Assembly: GCA_964236465.1 (NCBI GenBank)
Contig: CAXSBZ010000001.1
Coordinates: forward strand, 62,001-126,000
DNA: 64,000 bases
Direction of reading: 5' to 3'
Origin: Mucilaginibacter_A sp964236465
Lineage (GTDB): Bacteria > Bacteroidota > Bacteroidia > Sphingobacteriales > Sphingobacteriaceae
This document shows positions 61,502-64,000 of the stretch, piece after piece; the first letter of the stretch is position 1; the number at the start of each line of letters is the position of its first letter. The notes below the pieces were generated by a model. That model saw nothing but the letters and a program-made list of their open reading frames with translations, had not been told where the DNA came from and ran no database searches. The position numbers and the translations under genes are program-made.

Positions 61502-62815
61502 ATGAACTATCCGCAAACACTTGATTATTTGTACGGGCAACTGCCCATGTTTACACGAGATGGTGCTTCTGCTTTCAAAAAAGATTTGACGAACACGCTG
61601 ATGTTGTGCGAAAATTTAGGCAATCCACAACAAAAATTTAAAACGATCCATGTGGGCGGCACCAACGGCAAAGGCTCAACTTCGCACATGCTGGCAGCGG
61701 TTTTGCAATCGGCTGGCTATAAAACCGGCTTGTACACCTCTCCTCACCTCAAAGATTTCCGCGAACGAATTCGTATCAATGGCCAAATGATTCCTGAAGA
61801 AAAAGTTGTTGATTTTGTGGCCGATCAGCAGGAAAATATAAACGTTATCCAGCCGTCGTTTTTTGAGATGACCGTAGCAATGACTTTTGATTATTTCGCC
61901 AAAGAAAAAGTGGATATTGCCGTGATCGAGGTTGGTTTGGGCGGCAGGCTGGATTCTACCAATGTGATTTCGCCGTTGCTTTCTGTCATCACCAATATCG
62001 GTTGGGACCACATGAACCTGCTCGGGAATTCTTTACAAGAAATTGCTGCGGAAAAAGCGGGTATCATCAAACCAAAAACACCAGTTGTAATTGGGGAATA
62101 TCAGCCGGAAATTGCTGCAATTTTCACTGCAAAAGCAGAGCAGGAAAATGCGCCGATCCGTTTTGCCTTCGAAGAATGGGATGTTCGGATCGACCCAAAT
62201 CAGGAAAATAACAAGCCAAATGACTTTTTGAATGTGCAGGTTTTCTCTAAAAACGCTGACCAGCAAATTGATTTTTATTCAAATTTCAAGTTGGATTTGA
62301 CTGGTTTGTATCAGCTTAAAAACTTGAAAACAGTTTTGTCGGCTTTGGATGAATTACGAAAACAAGGCTCTGAGATAAAAACCGATACTGTTTTTACCGC
62401 CCTAAAATCAGTGAAGAAACTAACTGGTTTGCATGGCAGGTGGCAGATTTTGGATCGGAACCCATTGGTGATTTGCGATACCGGCCACAATGCAGAAGGG
62501 ATGGCGGAGGTTCTGCTCAACATTGCCAATACTAATTATGGGCATCTTCATTTTGTTTTGGGGATGGTTGCCGATAAAGATATAAGCAAAATCCTGTCGT
62601 TATTGCCTCATGGAGCTACTTATTATTTTTGCAAACCGGATATTCCGCGAGGTTTGGATGCTAAGATATTGAAGCAGCAGGCAGTGGATTTTGGTTTGAA
62701 CGGTGCTGATTTTGATAGTGTAAAAGAAGCATTTGCGGTGGCCAAAGAAAATGCCCGACCGGAAGATTTGATTTTTGCCGGTGGAAGCACTTTTGTGGTA
62801 GCAGAAATCATTTAG
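61502..62815 (+). CDS. folC: Bifunctional folylpolyglutamate / dihydrofolate synthase
   Basis: A 437-residue Mur-ligase-fold enzyme adding glutamate to folate. The ATP-binding loop is VGGTNGKGSTSHML (about residues 52-62), followed by the omega-loop-like TSPHLKDFRERI and DIAVIEVGLGGRLDSTN. The C-terminal half carries DTGHNAEGM. Motif copies occur in two orientations: 62385-62398 (GTT form, read TDTVFTAL) and 62719-62732 (read VKEAF). A further copy begins just after the stop. Confidence 0.95.
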   Translation: MNYPQTLDYLYGQLPMFTRDGASAFKKDLTNTLMLCENLGNPQQKFKTIHVGGTNGKGSTSHMLAAVLQSAGYKTGLYTSPHLKDFRERIRINGQMIPEEKVVDFVADQQENINVIQPSFFEMTVAMTFDYFAKEKVDIAVIEVGLGGRLDSTNVISPLLSVITNIGWDHMNLLGNSLQEIAAEKAGIIKPKTPVVIGEYQPEIAAIFTAKAEQENAPIRFAFEEWDVRIDPNQENNKPNDFLNVQVFSKNADQQIDFYSNFKLDLTGLYQLKNLKTVLSALDELRKQGSEIKTDTVFTALKSVKKLTGLHGRWQILDRNPLVICDTGHNAEGMAEVLLNIANTNYGHLHFVLGMVADKDISKILSLLPHGATYYFCKPDIPRGLDAKILKQQAVDFGLNGADFDSVKEAFAVAKENARPEDLIFAGGSTFVVAEII

Positions 62816-62818
62816 CTG

Positions 62819-62832
62819 ATACTTCTTTTATC
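62819..62832 (+). repeat. Dispersed motif ATACTTCTTTTATC, single copy
   Basis: A perfect core, 3 bases after the folC stop codon. Confidence 0.87.
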
Positions 62833-62917
62833 AGGGTTTTTTCATGATTTAATTCATTCATAATGAAACATTTGCTTTTTGGATATTCTTTTTCCGCGTG
62901 AAATTTTGTTTTTTATT

Positions 62918-62946
62918 TTGGATTGCTGATAAAATTTCTACTTTTG
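62918..62946 (+). promoter_or_regulatory. Promoter of tRNA-Pro
   Basis: TTG at 62918-62920, an 18-base spacer and TACTTTTG at 62939-62946, 10 bases before the tRNA. Confidence 0.6.
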
Positions 62947-62956
62947 CAATCCCAAA

Positions 62957-63030
62957 CGGGATGTAGCGTAGCCCGGTATCGCGCCACATTTGGGATGTGG
63001 AGGCCGCAGGTTCGAATCCTGCCATCCCGA
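62957..63030 (+). tRNA. tRNA-Pro, anticodon TGG
   Basis: The acceptor CGGGATG pairs with CATCCCG at 63023-63029. The anticodon stem CCACA/TGTGG closes loop TTTGGGA, giving anticodon TGG, which reads CCA and probably other Pro codons. The T-arm GCAGGTTCGAATCCTGC is standard. CCA is not encoded; the discriminator is A. Confidence 0.97.
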
Positions 63031-63037
63031 CTGCTAC

Positions 63038-63078
63038 AAAGCCTAACTGCTTGAGAAATCAATAGTTAGGCTTTTCTT
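63038..63078 (+). terminator. Rho-independent terminator of tRNA-Pro
   Basis: AAAGCCTAACT / AGTTAGGCTTTT stem with a ~14-base loop and a T-rich tail. The remaining 63079-63408 shows no gene. Confidence 0.8.
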
Positions 63079-63408
63079 ATTTAAAAGGTGGCAGTAGCCA
63101 TAATTTACATTTCCAAATCCTTCTTAAAATCTAATTTTGCTTATGCCAATTAATATGTGGTTGCAAAGATCTAAAAGTTTCTCATTTTTGGTTTAAAACA
63201 TTTGAAGTCTGATTAGGCCTATAACAAAAAAACCCTTTTGTTTCTTTTATGTGGTGAGTAATATTTCTGCTTAATTAATTTTAAATAAACTATTTTTAAG
63301 CAAAATATTTAGGTTGTAATACTCAATTTAATAAAGATTTTAGTAGTAAAACCGCTATTTTTACCTGCTTAATTAATTTAAAGTTAAATTAGCTCACCAT
63401 ATATTCTT

Positions 63409-63849
63409 ATGCCAGATCAGTTTTCATATATTTCTCTTCAGCAGCTTTGCGATAAACTGGATGAACCTCGCATCGTCATTAAAGCACAAAGTCCACGGTT
63501 TGAGATAGTTGCTTACAACAACCAGTTTGTGCAAATCAGCCAAACCCAGGGTCAGGAACTTTTTGGCGAAAGTATGGTTGAGATCCACTCGTGGAACAAT
63601 GTTAATGAAGAAGGCGCTCTCCAAATTTATGATTGCCTGATCGAAGCAATCCAGACCAAAGCTATTGTGCACCTGCCTTCTGTGCGATACGACCTGACAG
63701 ATAAAGATGGGAAAATAACCCCTACCTGGTGGCAGGCATCTTACGAACCTTTGCTTAATGGAGATGGAATTGTGGATTACCTGCTTTGCACTACGCACAA
63801 TATTACTGCGCTGGTAGAAAACGGGGATCCGGGAACAGCAAAAAACTGA
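63409..63849 (+). CDS. Single PAS-domain protein
   Basis: A 146-residue protein that is almost only a PAS domain (RFEIVAYNNQFVQISQT at about 30-46, and VDYLLCTTHNITALVEN at about 122-138). No kinase, HTH or membrane segment is attached. It may sense a ligand or redox state and act through a partner protein. The gene ends 54 bases before the last repeat of the window. The ligand is unknown. Confidence 0.75.
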   Translation: MPDQFSYISLQQLCDKLDEPRIVIKAQSPRFEIVAYNNQFVQISQTQGQELFGESMVEIHSWNNVNEEGALQIYDCLIEAIQTKAIVHLPSVRYDLTDKDGKITPTWWQASYEPLLNGDGIVDYLLCTTHNITALVENGDPGTAKN

Positions 63850-63903
63850 ACTGAATTTTTATTAACAGTTAGAGCCAGGTTAAATTTTAGTTATAATCTT
63901 TTG

Positions 63904-64000
63904 GTGCTTCTTTTATCAGCTTAAAAACCCTAAAATGTGTAATGCTTTTCTTAATTTGTATCACCTGTAAAAACCCGATTTATAGGCATAAAAGAAGTAT
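63904..64000. repeat. Dispersed-motif inverted pair, 97 bp, at window end
   Basis: GTGCTTCTTTTATC at 63904-63917 with a TTAAAAACC tail, and the inverse GCATAAAAGAAGTAT at 63986-64000. Confidence 0.85.

Noticed and set aside
13926..64000. Inverted motif pairs read as ordinary intrinsic terminators
   Set aside because: The stems are AT-rich, lack a consistent following U tract, occur upstream of genes and between operon members, and the single copies inside genes are not explained. A secondary role in termination remains possible.

Overview
The window looks like chromosome of a Bacteroidota, most likely a Sphingobacteriaceae such as Mucilaginibacter or Pedobacter. Signs of this are a SusC/SusD/SusE cluster, a type B T9SS sorting domain, BatA and DUF4199/DUF4202/DUF1622 proteins, few Shine-Dalgarno sites, and promoters of the form TTG-N18-20-TAnnTTTG. 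The genus is inference. No insertion sequence, prophage, CRISPR array or rRNA was found.

Layout. 1-1116 is the 3' part of an AT-rich Shedu (SduA, DUF4263) defence nuclease. 1122-13698 is mixed housekeeping: an M1 peptidase, a T9SS cargo protein, a WbqC/CorA/propeller operon, a lipid A-type acyltransferase with a GT2, riboflavin synthase, HPP and DUF1622 membrane proteins and small secreted or membrane proteins. 14083-25204 is a complete starch/maltodextrin Sus-type locus: a DUF6377 sensor-regulator, SusC, SusD, a SusE-like protein and two paralogous GH13 enzymes. A HigB/HigA toxin-antitoxin pair and tRNA-Leu(CAA) follow. 26736-38720 is one long minus-strand run: batA, a dihydroorotase-like gene without its catalytic residues, an acidic hypothetical, DUF4199, two GT2s, a membrane protein, a GH3-like gene, dxr, rseP and hscB. 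38975-48304 holds an M28 peptidase / radical SAM (spore photoproduct lyase family) / DinB operon, acetamidase/formamidase, DUF4202, OsmC, LuxE-like, PH-SHOCT and tyrS. 48426-52907 holds an AcpH-like gene, rpsA with a textbook promoter and terminator, and pyrR-pyrB. 53373-61277 is a Tol/TonB-type envelope cluster (TPR giant, outer-membrane barrel, SPOR protein, ExbB, ExbD, TonB-like). folC, tRNA-Pro(TGG) and a single-PAS protein end the window.

The most unusual signal is not a gene. A 13-14 nt motif, ATRCTTCTTTTATC (R = A/G; sister form ATRCTGTTTTTATC), occurs roughly once per kilobase on both strands. Between genes it often forms inverted pairs 83-111 bp long. Inside housekeeping genes it occurs as single copies read in the same codon frame (V/I-K-E-A or D/N/H-A-S-F). 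This architecture resembles the DNA uptake sequences of Haemophilus and Neisseria, or REPIN elements. Three other repeat types (84-bp tandem repeats and two classes of nested palindrome) sit inside or next to these copies.
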